NCBI GenBank assembly: GCA_021647765.1
Contig: JAKIUD010000007.1
Location: 1-64,000, forward strand
Direction of reading: 5' to 3'
Length of the DNA: 64,000 nucleotides
From: Desulfuromusa sp.
GTDB taxonomy: Bacteria; Desulfobacterota; Desulfuromonadia; Desulfuromonadales; Geopsychrobacteraceae
A program made the translations under genes and the position numbers. The notes beneath the pieces were generated by a model that searched no databases, was not told where the DNA came from, and saw only the letters and a list, made by a program, of their open reading frames with translations. Position 1 is the first letter of the stretch. Each line of letters begins with the position of its first letter. This document shows, piece after piece, positions 27,258 to 36,970 of the stretch.

Positions 27258-29948
27258 CTATTTTCCACAACATTTCTTATATTTTTTTCCACTTCCACAA
27301 GGACAAGGGTCATTCCGCCCGACTTTATCTTCATCCCGAATTGTTGGCTTCTTCGTTTGCTTCTCTCCATCAATCCGGTTCATCGATATTTTCTGTTTGC
27401 GCTGCCGCGCTTCCAGTTGCTCTATATCTTCCTCACGCGCTAACTGGATACGGAAAATTTTCTGCAGAACTTCCTCCCTTACCCGTCCCATCATCTCCAT
27501 AAATAAGCCATAAGCTTCGCGTTTATACTCTTCTTTAGGGTTTTTCTGTCCATAGCCACGCAGACCGATCCCTTCCTTCAAATGGTCAACTGAAAGAAGG
27601 TGGTCTTTCCACTGCGAATCGATTGTCTGCAACAGTAATATCCGCATCAAATGTTCCATGACTGGCGAGGTGAAATCCTCCTCCTTCTCTGCCAAGCGAT
27701 CATTTGCCTGCTTTTTCAACAAGGCTTCCAACTCTTCATATTTCACACTGGAGAGATCCAACGAGCTTAAATCGGGAGGAAAATTAAACTGATGCAAAAA
27801 ATCATCAGCTAACCGACCCAGATCCCAGTGGGTTGATGAATTTTTATCCGGGCAGAACGTCCCGATCATATCTTCAATGGTATCAGCAATAATCCCCTGA
27901 AAAGTATCCTGCAGTCGTTCCCCACCTAAAACTTCGCGGCGTTGGGTATAAATAACATCGCGTTGCCGGTTCATAACATCGTCATACTCGATGAGATGTT
28001 TACGGATATCGAAGTTATGTGCCTCAACCTTCTTCTGCGCATTTTCGATAGCCTTGCTGATCATTCCATGTTCGATCGGTTCACCTTCAGGAATTTTCAA
28101 CTTATCCATCACAAAGGCAACCCGCTGCGAACCAAAAATACGCAATAGATCATCTTCAAGACTGAGATAAAAATGACTTTTCCCCGGATCACCCTGCCGA
28201 CCGGAACGCCCACGCAACTGGTTATCAATACGCCGCGATTCATGTCGTTCCGTCCCTAGAATATAGAGACCACCGGCATCAAGAACATCCTGCCGTTCTG
28301 CCTTACAACGTTCCTCATAAGCGGGGAAAAGCTCATTAAAACGTGCCTCAGGATCCTCCGCATTAGCGGCCTCTGCCCGTGCCATCATCTCCGGATTACC
28401 ACCGAGAACAATATCAGTTCCACGACCCGCCATATTGGTTGCAATTGTGACGGATCCTTTACTCCCGGCTTGAGCAACAATATAGGCCTCGCGTTCATGT
28501 TGTTTGGCATTGAGAACGTTATGGGGAACTCCGCGTTTTTTTAATAAAGCAGAGAGAACTTCCGATTTATCGATGGTGATTGTTCCAACCAGAACCGGTT
28601 GACCATTTTTATGACATTCAACAATATCTTCAACCACTGCAAGAAATTTTTCTTTTTCTGTTTTGTAGATGACATCAGCCATGTCATCTCGCAGCATGGG
28701 TCGGTTTGTCGGGATGACAACTGTATCCAGATTATATATTTCGTTAAATTCAGCCGCCTCGGTTTCCGCAGTACCAGTCATTCCGGCTAATTTTTTATAC
28801 ATGCGGAAATAATTTTGGAAAGTAATTGTTGCCAGAGTTTGATTTTCATTGGCTATTTTCACCCGCTCTTTAGCCTCTATCGCTTGGTGTAAACCATCAC
28901 TCCAACGCCGTCCCGGCATCAACCGTCCGGTAAATTCATCGACGATCTGAACTTCACCATCCTGAACAACGTAGTCAACATCCCGTTGGAATAACGCATG
29001 AGCTTTGAGTGCTTGATTGACATGGTGCAATAGTTCAATATTTTTCGATTCATACAGATTGTCTACATTGAGCAATTGTTCAACCTTCGTCACACCCTCC
29101 TCGGTCAAAGCAGCCGACTTGGCCTTTTCATCAACGGTAAAATCACCGGTATGTCTTTTTGTCGATTGACCAATCTTTCCATCCCGCTCTTCAATTACCT
29201 CCCCTTTTTTTAATCGGGGAATAATTTGGTCGACCACATAATAGAGTTCACTGGAAGATTCACTTGGGCCGGAGATAATCAGCGGAGTTCGGGCTTCATC
29301 AATCAGAATTGAGTCAACCTCATCAACGATTGCATAGTGCAAATCACGCTGAACATAATCCTCCAGATCAAACTTCATATTGTCACGCAAATAATCGAAA
29401 CCGAACTCATTATTGGTTCCATAGGTAATATCTGCAGCATAAGCAGCTTTACGTTGGACATCTGTTAAACCATGCACAACACAATCAACACTCAAACCCA
29501 GAAAATGATAAAGCTGCCCCATCCAGGCTGCATCACGTTTTGCCAGATAGTCATTGACGGTGACGACGTGAACCCCTTTACCAGTCAAAGCATTGAGATA
29601 GATTGGCAGGGTTGCCATCAGCGTTTTCCCCTCACCAGTTTTCATTTCCGCAATCTTCCCGGAATTGAGAACCATTCCACCAATCAATTGAACATCAAAG
29701 GGACGCAACCCAAGAACCCGCTGACTCGCTTCCCTCACAACGGAAAAAGCTTCAGGCAACAATTGTTCCAGACTTTCACCAGAGGTCAGACGTTGACGAA
29801 ATTCATCCGTTTTCCCCCTTAGTTGGTCATCATTCAGGGCGGTGATATCAGCTTCAAGAGAATTGATCTGATCGACTATCGGTTTCATTTTTTTCAGGTC
29901 GCGTTCGTTCTTGCTGCCAATAATTTTTTTTACTAAATTACGAATCAT
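27258..29948 (-). CDS. secA: Preprotein translocase ATPase SecA
   Basis: SecA drives post-translational export through SecYEG. Walker A is MKTGEGKTL near residue 103, Walker B is in [13 protein letters not shown], and the helicase motif GRGTDI follows. The C-terminal SEC-C zinc site is complete ([14 protein letters not shown]). The 896 residues are full length. The gene follows the M23 peptidase gene on the same strand, with the A1 repeat between them. Confidence 0.98.
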   Translation of the reverse strand: MIRNLVKKIIGSKNERDLKKMKPIVDQINSLEADITALNDDQLRGKTDEFRQRLTSGESLEQLLPEAFSVVREASQRVLGLRPFDVQLIGGMVLNSGKIAEMKTGEGKTLMATLPIYLNALTGKGVHVVTVNDYLAKRDAAWMGQLYHFLGLSVDCVVHGLTDVQRKAAYAADITYGTNNEFGFDYLRDNMKFDLEDYVQRDLHYAIVDEVDSILIDEARTPLIISGPSESSSELYYVVDQIIPRLKKGEVIEERDGKIGQSTKRHTGDFTVDEKAKSAALTEEGVTKVEQLLNVDNLYESKNIELLHHVNQALKAHALFQRDVDYVVQDGEVQIVDEFTGRLMPGRRWSDGLHQAIEAKERVKIANENQTLATITFQNYFRMYKKLAGMTGTAETEAAEFNEIYNLDTVVIPTNRPMLRDDMADVIYKTEKEKFLAVVEDIVECHKNGQPVLVGTITIDKSEVLSALLKKRGVPHNVLNAKQHEREAYIVAQAGSKGSVTIATNMAGRGTDIVLGGNPEMMARAEAANAEDPEARFNELFPAYEERCKAERQDVLDAGGLYILGTERHESRRIDNQLRGRSGRQGDPGKSHFYLSLEDDLLRIFGSQRVAFVMDKLKIPEGEPIEHGMISKAIENAQKKVEAHNFDIRKHLIEYDDVMNRQRDVIYTQRREVLGGERLQDTFQGIIADTIEDMIGTFCPDKNSSTHWDLGRLADDFLHQFNFPPDLSSLDLSSVKYEELEALLKKQANDRLAEKEEDFTSPVMEHLMRILLLQTIDSQWKDHLLSVDHLKEGIGLRGYGQKNPKEEYKREAYGLFMEMMGRVREEVLQKIFRIQLAREEDIEQLEARQRKQKISMNRIDGEKQTKKPTIRDEDKVGRNDPCPCGSGKKYKKCCGK

Positions 29949-30460
29949 TGCTGAGTAATACTCCGGAAGCCCCTGATAGAACCCGCTACAAGGGTAAATT
30001 TAAAAAAGAAAAGTAGAAAAAAACGTAACTCTTCAACAAAATCGAGATTGTCCCGAATGACGCTAGTTTAACCAATATTGCAGTAAACTTGGGACTGTCC
30101 CCAGCCCCATCGGGGGCTGTCCCGAAGTTTACGATCCATGAAGAACCGCGGCGGTTCGCACCGCAAAAGCCTGAGACAGCCCCCATGCGGGGACAGTCCC
30201 GCTTTTGCTGGAAACTTTCTTAAACTAGCGTCATTCGGGGATGTTTCCACCTGACTAACAGTTATGCTTAAGTAGTTACAAACAACCAATAATTACATAG
30301 CGAATAATGGTCGGCATAGTAGCACAGGAAAAGAGACACTCACAAGCATTTAAGAGGGGACAAAACCTTGGAATTATCAGAAGTTGTAGCACTGTTCAAA
30401 AGGAAAATTCAAATATTGAGATATTACTTAAGGAACCCGATAAGGAGAGAATTTTAAAAA
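29949..30460. other. 512-bp gap between the M23 gene and secA
   Basis: This gap holds the complete family A repeat A1 (30052-30239) and about 220 further bases (30240-30460) in which I see no gene, tRNA or clear terminator. The stretch 29949-30051 is A-rich and leads into secA; the secA promoter is probably here, but no single strong sigma-70 match stands out. Confidence 0.55.
30052..30239. repeat. Family A palindromic repeat, copy A1 (complete)
   Basis: This 188-bp unit has perfect 19-bp inverted ends: 30052-30070 (GAATGACGCTAGTTTA at its core) is the exact reverse complement of 30221-30239. Inside, each arm contains a further dyad built from GGGACTGTCCCC and GGGGGCTGTCCC, so a cruciform or branched hairpin is possible. 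There is no coding capacity. It is the best-preserved copy in the window and serves as the family reference. Confidence 0.95.
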
Positions 30461-31327
30461 TTAGAGGGTTTTCCTCGGGTCAATTGGAACCCCATTCAAG
30501 CGTAGCTCATAATGCAAATGTGATCCTGTCGATCGACCGGTATTGCCAACCTTAGCAATGAGATCACCACGTTTGATTTTCTGCCCAGCTTTGACCAAAA
30601 TTTTCGAGGTGTGTCCGAAGATAGTGCGGTAACCATAACCGTGGTCAATAATCAACATTTTCCCATAACCGGGAGAATATTTAACGCGTGCCACTATCCC
30701 ATCAGCTGTTGCAACAACTGGCGTCCCGATATTTGCTGCAATATCCAACCCTTCATGCATGACCCGTCTTCCTGTAAAAGGGGATTTACGCATACCAAAA
30801 TAAGAGGTCAACCAACCTTTTGTTGGCCAACCTTTAGGAGTTGCCCGGCTGAGAGAAACCTGATCATTAAGAAGGTTCCGCACATTTTCCTGGCTTTGCC
30901 GACGCAGTTCGATTTCAACCTGTAATCTATCGATCTGTCGCTGTATTTCATCAACAGCCTCCATAGATCCAACCTCTGGAAGCCCTCCGATAGCAACCGG
31001 AACTCCCTCTGAAACAGCGTCCAAATCCGCCAACTGCCTGACCCGTGCCTCGGTTTCAGCAAGCGAAGCCATCTGCTGGTGAATCCCTTCCAAATCAACC
31101 ACCAGATATTGTAGAGTTTGCCGCTGTTGACTAGTCGTAACCCTGAGACGCTGCAACTCATCGCGGTCAACAGTAAAATTAAAATAACTGTAGGCAAAAA
31201 AAGCCAACAGCCCGGCAACAACAAAACACCCACAGAGGACGGACTTGATAACTCCACTCCGAATGCGGACACGCCGTACCTTGCTATTACCTTCCGGGAT
31301 AAATATGACTGAAAAACGTTTAGCCAA
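30461..31327 (-). CDS. Membrane-anchored M23 family metallopeptidase
   Basis: This is a periplasmic peptidoglycan endopeptidase or an amidase activator of the LytM class. After a basic N-terminus there is one membrane helix (VLCGCFVVAGLLAFFAYSYF), a coiled-coil region and a C-terminal M23 domain with zinc ligands in MHEGLDIA and SHLHYELR. The likely start is TTG at 31327: GGAG lies 5 bases upstream and the protein then begins (M)AKRFSVIFIPEG as in homologues. The longer frame to 31462 would be translated out of repeat element C, which argues against it. Length is 288 residues. Confidence 0.85.
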   Translation of the reverse strand: MAKRFSVIFIPEGNSKVRRVRIRSGVIKSVLCGCFVVAGLLAFFAYSYFNFTVDRDELQRLRVTTSQQRQTLQYLVVDLEGIHQQMASLAETEARVRQLADLDAVSEGVPVAIGGLPEVGSMEAVDEIQRQIDRLQVEIELRRQSQENVRNLLNDQVSLSRATPKGWPTKGWLTSYFGMRKSPFTGRRVMHEGLDIAANIGTPVVATADGIVARVKYSPGYGKMLIIDHGYGYRTIFGHTSKILVKAGQKIKRGDLIAKVGNTGRSTGSHLHYELRLNGVPIDPRKTL

Positions 31328-31400
31328 AGTAACTCCAAAAAAAATTGGATTGTAGATTAATACACAGTCTTTTCGAGTACAAACAAAAAAATTTACCTTA

Positions 31401-31532
31401 GAGTCTCTTGCAAAAGTTGTCATCCTCGTGAAAACGGGGCTCCAGTTTTTTGATGGATCCAAGAAACCTCTGGATTCCCGCCTGCGCAGGAATGACGGTC
31501 ACTGGACCTTAACGGGTTTTGCAGGAGCCTCT
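31401..31532. repeat. Element C: miniature inverted-repeat element
   Basis: The ends GAGTCTCTTGCAAAA (31401-31415) and TTTTGCAGGAGCCTC (31517-31531) are imperfect inverted repeats (12 of 15). The interior contains GGATTCCCGCCTGCGCAGGA followed by ATGACG, a very common bacterial intergenic palindrome. It lies just upstream of the M23 gene. One copy is seen in the window. No coding capacity. Confidence 0.75.
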
Positions 31533-31588
31533 TTATAAAACCCTAACCATAATTATAGTTTATTAATAACATATTTCTAAAATCATTT

Positions 31589-32038
31589 CTACAAATTTAT
31601 TGCCAAGGCAAATTCATCACAATCTGGGAACTTGACACAATTAATACACACCCCCCAAACCTTCTGCGGTAACTCGGATTTTTCAATATCAGAAAAGCCA
31701 AGGAGTTTAAAAAAGTCGGGCTGATAGGTCAAAGCGAAGACCCTCTTTATCCCAAGTTCAGTCGCCTCCTTGAGACAGCTCTCAACAATTTTACGTCCGA
31801 TCCCCTTCCCTTGCTGACCTGCAGCGACAGCCAGAGAACGAACCTCCGCCAAATCCTCCCAGCAAATAGCCAAAGCACCGATCCCAAGAATTTCACCATT
31901 TTCCTCATAAACATAAAAATCACGAAGAGAATCGTAAATATCTGCCAACGAACGTCCCAGCAGTTGCCCGGTATTTGCATAATCAAGTAACAGCTTATGA
32001 ATAGCTCGGACATCCGAAATATGGGCATGGCGGATCAT
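31589..32038 (-). CDS. argA: Short N-acetylglutamate synthase-like GNAT acetyltransferase
   Basis: This 149-residue GNAT domain has the acetyl-CoA loop QQGKGIGRKIVE and the C-terminal KVWGVCINCVKFPDCDE motif typical of stand-alone ArgA-like N-acetylglutamate synthases. Such enzymes make N-acetylglutamate, the first step of arginine synthesis. CTGGAG precedes the ATG. It starts 18 bp after recN, so the two are probably co-transcribed. The exact substrate is inferred from the motif; other amino-acid N-acetyltransferases are possible. Confidence 0.8.
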   Translation of the reverse strand: MIRHAHISDVRAIHKLLLDYANTGQLLGRSLADIYDSLRDFYVYEENGEILGIGALAICWEDLAEVRSLAVAAGQQGKGIGRKIVESCLKEATELGIKRVFALTYQPDFFKLLGFSDIEKSELPQKVWGVCINCVKFPDCDEFALAINL

Positions 32039-32056
32039 ATTGTCTCCAGTATAAAT

Positions 32057-33733
32057 TTAATTAGCGACAAGAGCCTGGGAACTTTCAATCAATTCATGAG
32101 CATGAACCAGTGTCTTCTCACCAACCTGAGAGCCACCAAGCATTCGTGCCATTTCGACAATTCTCGCTTCTCGATCCAACAAATTCAACGTGGTCGTTGT
32201 TCGACCGTGACTCTCTTCTTTAACAACGCTGTAGTGCTGATCTGCAAACGCTGCAACCTGCGGTAAATGGGTCACACACAGCACCTGCAGATTTTTTCCC
32301 AGACGGCTGATCTTTTCGCCAACTGCCGTCGCTGCTTCGCCACCAATTCCGGCATCAACCTCATCAAAAATAAGTGTTCTGACTCCATCTCCTTCAGGAA
32401 CACTCCGTTTTAATGCTAACATGATCCGTGACAACTCACCTCCTGAAGCTATTTTTGCCAAAGGTTGTGCTTCCTCACCCGGATTGGCGGCAAGATAGAA
32501 TTCTCCACTTTCCAATCCGTCAACTGAGGGTTCTGACAGTGGAGTAAGTTTGAGGATAAAGTCAGCACGCGCCATCGCCAGATCAGCAAGTTCACCTTCC
32601 ACTTTGGTAGCTAATTCAATTGCTGCTTGTTCACGGAGCCGACTCAGTTGCTTTCCTGATTCTAACAGTAAGTCATTTTGTACCTGTAATTGTTGTCGCA
32701 AGTGATCCCGGCGCCCCTCAACATCATTCAAGGCATTGAGTTCTGCCGTTATCCGCTCCAGATACTCCAATAACCCAACAATTGTTGGGGCATATTTACC
32801 CTTCAGACTTGCCAGTAATGCGAGTCGATCTTCAACCTGTTGTTGCCGCTGTGGCTCAAAGTCTAACTTTTCCGCGTAAATCCGTAATTCTGTTGCAATA
32901 TCTTCCAAGCTATAGAGGTTAGTTTGCAGTGATTTAGCCAAAGAGCCGAGATGGGGATCAACCTGCTGTAAAGCTTCAAGTTGATCGGCGACAACGGAAA
33001 CCTTTTCACAGACTGCATGCTGTCCAGCATAAAGGCTGTCATAACCAGCAGACGTTGCTGTTGCTAATTTTTCCGCATGCTGCAACAGAGAGTGTTGTTG
33101 CTCCAACTCATCATCTTCGCCAATTTGCAAATGAGCATTCAACAGTTCCTGTTGTTGAAACCCAAGCATATCCAACCGTTGCTGCCGTTCACGTTCCGCT
33201 ATATTCAAACTGTTCAGGTCTTTTTGTAGCTGCTGATAAAAAGAAAAAGCTGACCGATACTCAGCCAAAGGCTCCTGCAATCCAGCGAAATAATCCAATA
33301 ATTGCAGGTGGGTTTCGGTACGTTGCAGGTTCTGATGTTCGTGCTGTCCATAAATATTAACCAGACCACTTATTAATTCACGCAACTGAGTCAATGAAAC
33401 GGCCGATCCATTGATAAAAACCCGATTTTTCCCTGAGCGGGCAACAATCCGCCGCACCAGCAACTCACCATCATTGTCCAACCCGGCATCGACAAGTTTC
33501 TGACCCAGCTGGTGTTCTGCACTAAGATCAAAAATCGCCTCAACTGCAGCCTCGGTCTCCCCAGTCCGAATAATTTCACCACGGGCTCGACCGCCAAGGA
33601 GAAGATTGACAGCATCAATGATAATCGATTTCCCGGCGCCCGTTTCTCCGGTTAGCACATTAAAACCCGCCCCGAAAGAGACGTGGAGATTTTCAATAAT
33701 GGCAAAATTTTTGATGATGAGATCTGTCAGCAT
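32057..33733 (-). CDS. recN: DNA repair protein RecN
   Basis: RecN is an SMC-like ATPase that acts early in double-strand break repair. Walker A is LTGETGAGKSI near residue 30, the ABC signature is ASGGELSRIML, and Walker B is TLIFDEVDAGIGG. The two coiled-coil arms fill about residues 150-370. The 558 residues are complete. A nadK-recN neighbourhood is common in bacteria, and nadK lies upstream here. Confidence 0.97.
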   Translation of the reverse strand: MLTDLIIKNFAIIENLHVSFGAGFNVLTGETGAGKSIIIDAVNLLLGGRARGEIIRTGETEAAVEAIFDLSAEHQLGQKLVDAGLDNDGELLVRRIVARSGKNRVFINGSAVSLTQLRELISGLVNIYGQHEHQNLQRTETHLQLLDYFAGLQEPLAEYRSAFSFYQQLQKDLNSLNIAERERQQRLDMLGFQQQELLNAHLQIGEDDELEQQHSLLQHAEKLATATSAGYDSLYAGQHAVCEKVSVVADQLEALQQVDPHLGSLAKSLQTNLYSLEDIATELRIYAEKLDFEPQRQQQVEDRLALLASLKGKYAPTIVGLLEYLERITAELNALNDVEGRRDHLRQQLQVQNDLLLESGKQLSRLREQAAIELATKVEGELADLAMARADFILKLTPLSEPSVDGLESGEFYLAANPGEEAQPLAKIASGGELSRIMLALKRSVPEGDGVRTLIFDEVDAGIGGEAATAVGEKISRLGKNLQVLCVTHLPQVAAFADQHYSVVKEESHGRTTTTLNLLDREARIVEMARMLGGSQVGEKTLVHAHELIESSQALVAN

Positions 33734-33793
33734 TATTTTGATTACCGCAATATGAATAATAGAGAATATGATGGTGAAGCAAAAAGTAACTAT

Positions 33794-33905
33794 TCAGCAA
33801 AACGGGACTGTCCCCGCATGGGGGCTATCCCAGGCTTTGCGGGGCGAACCGCCACCGTTTCATGGCTCGTAAACTCTTGGAACCGCCCCCGATAGTAACA
33901 GTCAA
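33794..33905. repeat. Family A repeat, copy A2 (fragment)
   Basis: This fragment runs from CAGCAAAACGGGACTGTCCC to the GCCCCCGATAG segment and lacks both terminal inverted repeats. Orientation is opposite to A1. It lies 11 bp left of B3. With B3 it fills most of the 310-bp gap between recN and nadK; no gene is seen there. Confidence 0.85.
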
Positions 33906-33916
33906 TGTAATAAAGA

Positions 33917-34045
33917 GATGGCTAAGCAAAAAATTCGATCTCCAAGGCGCAGCAAGCTTTCAGGGGTGAAGACATACACAAAGTATGTCGAAGTCCTGAA
34001 AACTTAGCTGCAACACCGGAGCTCGGAGATTTTTGCAACGCCATC
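33917..34045. repeat. Family B palindromic repeat, copy B3, overlapping the nadK stop
   Basis: This 129-bp copy starts GATGGCTAAGC and ends TGCAACGCCATC. The nadK stop codon (TGA, 34044-34046) overlaps the last two bases, so the terminal GATGGC of the element on the minus strand supplies part of the stop codon. Confidence 0.92.
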
Positions 34046-34901
34046 AGCGCTGCCCCCAGTTCAATTTAGTCCGCAATATTTCAAAATAATCTTTGCTTGG
34101 ACTACTCACCAGCCGGGTTCGTGACTTGGAACGGCGTACTTTGACTCGATCACCCGGAAGCAACTTTCGTCCGACCTGACCATCACCAGTAAAAAAGACA
34201 ACATCATCTTCAAATTTGACCTTAATCTCGATCACTGAACGACTCCAGACCATAATCGGGCGATTGGTCAACATGTGCGGGCAAATAGGAGTAATCAATA
34301 AACTGTTGATATCGGGATAGATAATCGGCCCACCGGCAGCCAGATTGTATCCGGTCGAACCAGTGGGGGTAGAGATAATCAGACCATCCGCTTTATAGCT
34401 GGTCAAATGACGACCATCAACATAGGTTTCCATATCAATAATCCGTGCCAATGCCCCCTTATTTATAACAACATCATTGAGCACAGTAAATTCACCAACT
34501 ACCTTGTCATCTCTATGGATTGAAGCATCAAGCATCATCCGGTCAGAAATCTGGTAATCGTCTGCGATCAACCTCTCAAGCATCTCCGGCAGTTCGTCAC
34601 GGGTAATTTCGGTCAAAAAACCCAGCCGACCCAAGTTGACACCGACAATCGGAACATTTCGCTCACCCACCAGACGGGCAACAGAAATCAGCGTACCGTC
34701 ACCACCAAGGACGATGACCAGGTCGACTAATCCAGGAATTTCCTCATCTGCATAACCGTTCACTTGCCCTATCTGCTCAGCCAGACTGTCTTCGAGCAAC
34801 ACCTCAATCTTCTCCAGTTTAAAACGTTCACAGATATCAGAAGCGATCTGCTCAGCATCTGGATGATTCTTTTTTGCGTAAATACCAACTTTTTTCAGCA
34901 T
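34044..34901 (-). CDS. nadK: NAD kinase
   Basis: NadK phosphorylates NAD to NADP. The signature IVLGGDGTLISVAR (near residue 65) and the second motif PTGSTGYNLAAGGPI are intact, as is NLGRLGFLTE. I prefer the ATG at 34901 over the GTG one codon upstream because a GGTGG ribosome site is then better spaced. The product is about 285 residues. Its stop codon overlaps repeat B3. It is transcribed divergently from rarA. Confidence 0.95.
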   Translation of the reverse strand: MLKKVGIYAKKNHPDAEQIASDICERFKLEKIEVLLEDSLAEQIGQVNGYADEEIPGLVDLVIVLGGDGTLISVARLVGERNVPIVGVNLGRLGFLTEITRDELPEMLERLIADDYQISDRMMLDASIHRDDKVVGEFTVLNDVVINKGALARIIDMETYVDGRHLTSYKADGLIISTPTGSTGYNLAAGGPIIYPDINSLLITPICPHMLTNRPIMVWSRSVIEIKVKFEDDVVFFTGDGQVGRKLLPGDRVKVRRSKSRTRLVSSPSKDYFEILRTKLNWGQR

Positions 34902-35072
34902 CACACCACCATGGAAAATATAAAAGTCATATCAACACCTGACTGAACTGCAGATTGCCGAACAGAAAACAGACAATTATCATAAAATCGTAACGAAAGT
35001 CCATCTCATAGGCAGTTGTTGTCTCGACAAACAGCATGCTACATTACTGATATCTTTTTAGTTGGAGAAAAC

Positions 35073-36389
35073 ATGGATCTCTTTGAACAAACAGCTCAAA
35101 ACAATGACAACACCCCGTTAGCAGAACGAATGCGACCACAAACTCTTGATCAGGTTGTGGGTCAACAGCATCTACTTGGACAGGGGAAACTGCTGCGCAA
35201 ACTGATTGAAACTGATCAACTGACATCGATTATTTTCTGGGGACCACCCGGCACCGGAAAAACCACCCTTGGCCGAGTGATTGCCAACCATACGAAAAGC
35301 CGCTTTGTTTTCTTTTCAGCAGTTCTTGGCAGCATCAAGGAAGTTCGGGAGATTATTGCCGAGGCAAAACAACAACGTGCCTATCATAACCGCAAAACTC
35401 TTTTGTTTGTAGATGAAATCCACCGCTTTAACAAAGCCCAGCAGGATGCTTTTCTCCCGGCAGTCGAAAAAGGGGAAATAACCCTGATCGGTGCAACAAC
35501 AGAAAACCCCAGTTTTGAGGTCAACTCAGCGCTGCTGTCACGATCGCGGGTCTTTGTTCTAGAATCTTTGACCCCGACAGACCTGAAAATCTTACTGAAT
35601 CGAGCCCTCTCTGCCCAGCAAGGACTGAACAAACCAAATCTGACAATTGAAGAGTCTGCCCTCGATTTTTTTGCGGATCAGGCTGGTGGAGATGCCCGGA
35701 TCGCACTCGGAGCATTGGAGGTTGCCGCAGCTGCAGTTCAAGGTAATGTTATTTCTCTGGAAACCGCTCAGGAAGCAATGCAGAAGAAAGCGCTCCTTTA
35801 CGACAAGGGTGGTGAGGAACACTATAACGTCATCTCCGCATTCATCAAAAGCATGCGCGGATCCGATCCTGATGCAGCCCTGTACTGGCTGGCACGGATG
35901 CTGGAAGCAGGCGAAGATCCGCTGTTTCTGGTTCGGCGGATGGTCATTTTTGCCTCGGAAGATATTGGTAATGCCGATCCGCGTGCTTTACAAATTGCCC
36001 TGGCAGTACAGCAGGCAGTCCACTTTGTCGGCCTGCCGGAGGCTCGAATCAATCTGGCTCAAGGGGTGACCTATCTAGCCACGGCACCAAAAAGCAACGC
36101 CAGTTATCTTGGGATAGACGAAGCCCTCGCCGAAGTTCGAAAATCTGGGGCGCTCCCCGTTCCCAAACATATCCGCAATGCACCAACCAAGTTGATGAAA
36201 CAGCTCGATTACGGCAAAGGTTATAAATATGCCCACAATTATCAGGAAGGGTTTGCTGAACAGACTCATCTGCCAGAGCAGATTAAAGGCAAATGTTTTT
36301 ATCGCTCTTCCAATCGTGGCTATGAAAAGCTAATCACCGAACGGATGAGCCAATTGAAGAATGGATTCGACAAGGAAACACCCGAATGA
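35073..36389 (+). CDS. rarA: Replication-associated recombination protein A
   Basis: RarA/MgsA is a clamp-loader-like AAA+ ATPase that acts at stalled replication forks. It has Walker A GPPGTGKTT, Walker B LLFVDEIHRFNKAQQD, sensor 1 GATTENPSFEV, and the C-terminal tetramerisation region. The start at 35073 is preceded by TTGGAG and gives MDLFEQTAQ; the longer frame from 35016 has no ribosome site. Length is 438 residues. It overlaps yidD by 4 bp. Confidence 0.95.
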   Translation: MDLFEQTAQNNDNTPLAERMRPQTLDQVVGQQHLLGQGKLLRKLIETDQLTSIIFWGPPGTGKTTLGRVIANHTKSRFVFFSAVLGSIKEVREIIAEAKQQRAYHNRKTLLFVDEIHRFNKAQQDAFLPAVEKGEITLIGATTENPSFEVNSALLSRSRVFVLESLTPTDLKILLNRALSAQQGLNKPNLTIEESALDFFADQAGGDARIALGALEVAAAAVQGNVISLETAQEAMQKKALLYDKGGEEHYNVISAFIKSMRGSDPDAALYWLARMLEAGEDPLFLVRRMVIFASEDIGNADPRALQIALAVQQAVHFVGLPEARINLAQGVTYLATAPKSNASYLGIDEALAEVRKSGALPVPKHIRNAPTKLMKQLDYGKGYKYAHNYQEGFAEQTHLPEQIKGKCFYRSSNRGYEKLITERMSQLKNGFDKETPE

Positions 36390-36769
36390 AAGTAATCTGC
36401 GGAATCATTTTTTTGCTGTTAGGCTTAATGGCAACACCCGCAATAGCTAATGACTGGGAGCCTTGGGAGGTCAGCAAGAAAACACAAAAGTCACCGACCG
36501 CAAACCACTCAGTTTTACAAACCGCCGTTCATCTATTCCAGAAATACATATCGCCAATAGACGGTCAACGCTGCGCCATGTATCCCACCTGCTCCTCTTA
36601 CTCATTGCAGGCAATCCGCAAACACGGATCACTTATTGGTGTTTTCCTGACCGTTGACCGCCTCTATCACGAAGGAGATCTGATCGAGCAACAGCACCCC
36701 ATCAATAAATGGGGATATATCCGATTTTATGATCCACTGGAGAATAATGACTGGTGGTTGGAAAATTAG
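36386..36769 (+). CDS. yidD: YidD family membrane insertion factor with N-terminal signal peptide
   Basis: The YidD signature YISPIDGQRCAMYPTCSSYSLQAIRKHG is at about residues 54-81. YidD assists insertion of membrane proteins with YidC. Classical YidD is about 70-90 residues, cytosolic-side and encoded between rnpA and yidC. This one is 127 residues, starts with a cleavable-looking signal sequence (VICGIIFLLLGLMATPAIA) and is coupled to rarA by a 4-bp overlap. It may therefore be a periplasm-facing paralogue; that is inference. Confidence 0.85.
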   Translation: MKVICGIIFLLLGLMATPAIANDWEPWEVSKKTQKSPTANHSVLQTAVHLFQKYISPIDGQRCAMYPTCSSYSLQAIRKHGSLIGVFLTVDRLYHEGDLIEQQHPINKWGYIRFYDPLENNDWWLEN

Positions 36770-36879
36770 TTGTAAGTGTAATGATATCAACAAGAAATGA
36801 TGGTGATATATTCATCTGATACAGCATAAACCAGTCGATTTGGTTCATCGGAGGAGTCGGTGAGGAGTTGGGACATTCT
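36766..36879 (-). pseudogene. Remnant of a YoeB/Txe-type toxin C-terminus
   Basis: The minus strand encodes a run of 30 codons reading ...EPNRLVYAVSDEYITIISC, then an in-frame TGA (36787-36789), then YHY. YoeB/Txe toxins end with xxRLVYxVxDDxIxIxxCRYHY, so the TGA sits exactly where the conserved Arg codon (CGA) is expected. The N-terminal two thirds and any antitoxin gene are missing. This is a decayed fragment, recognised from the motif only. Confidence 0.6.
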
Positions 36880-36970
36880 TAAATTACTAATTAACGACCA
36901 TTCCCCTGCTATTTTTCACATATGAATCAAAACAGGAACACCCCTCCAGAATCAAATTATAAGTTCCTCC

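Noticed and set aside
30307..30555. 82-codon plus-strand frame between A1 and the M23 gene
   Set aside because: It overlaps the M23 3' end antisense by about 95 bp, with no ribosome site and no recognisable domain.
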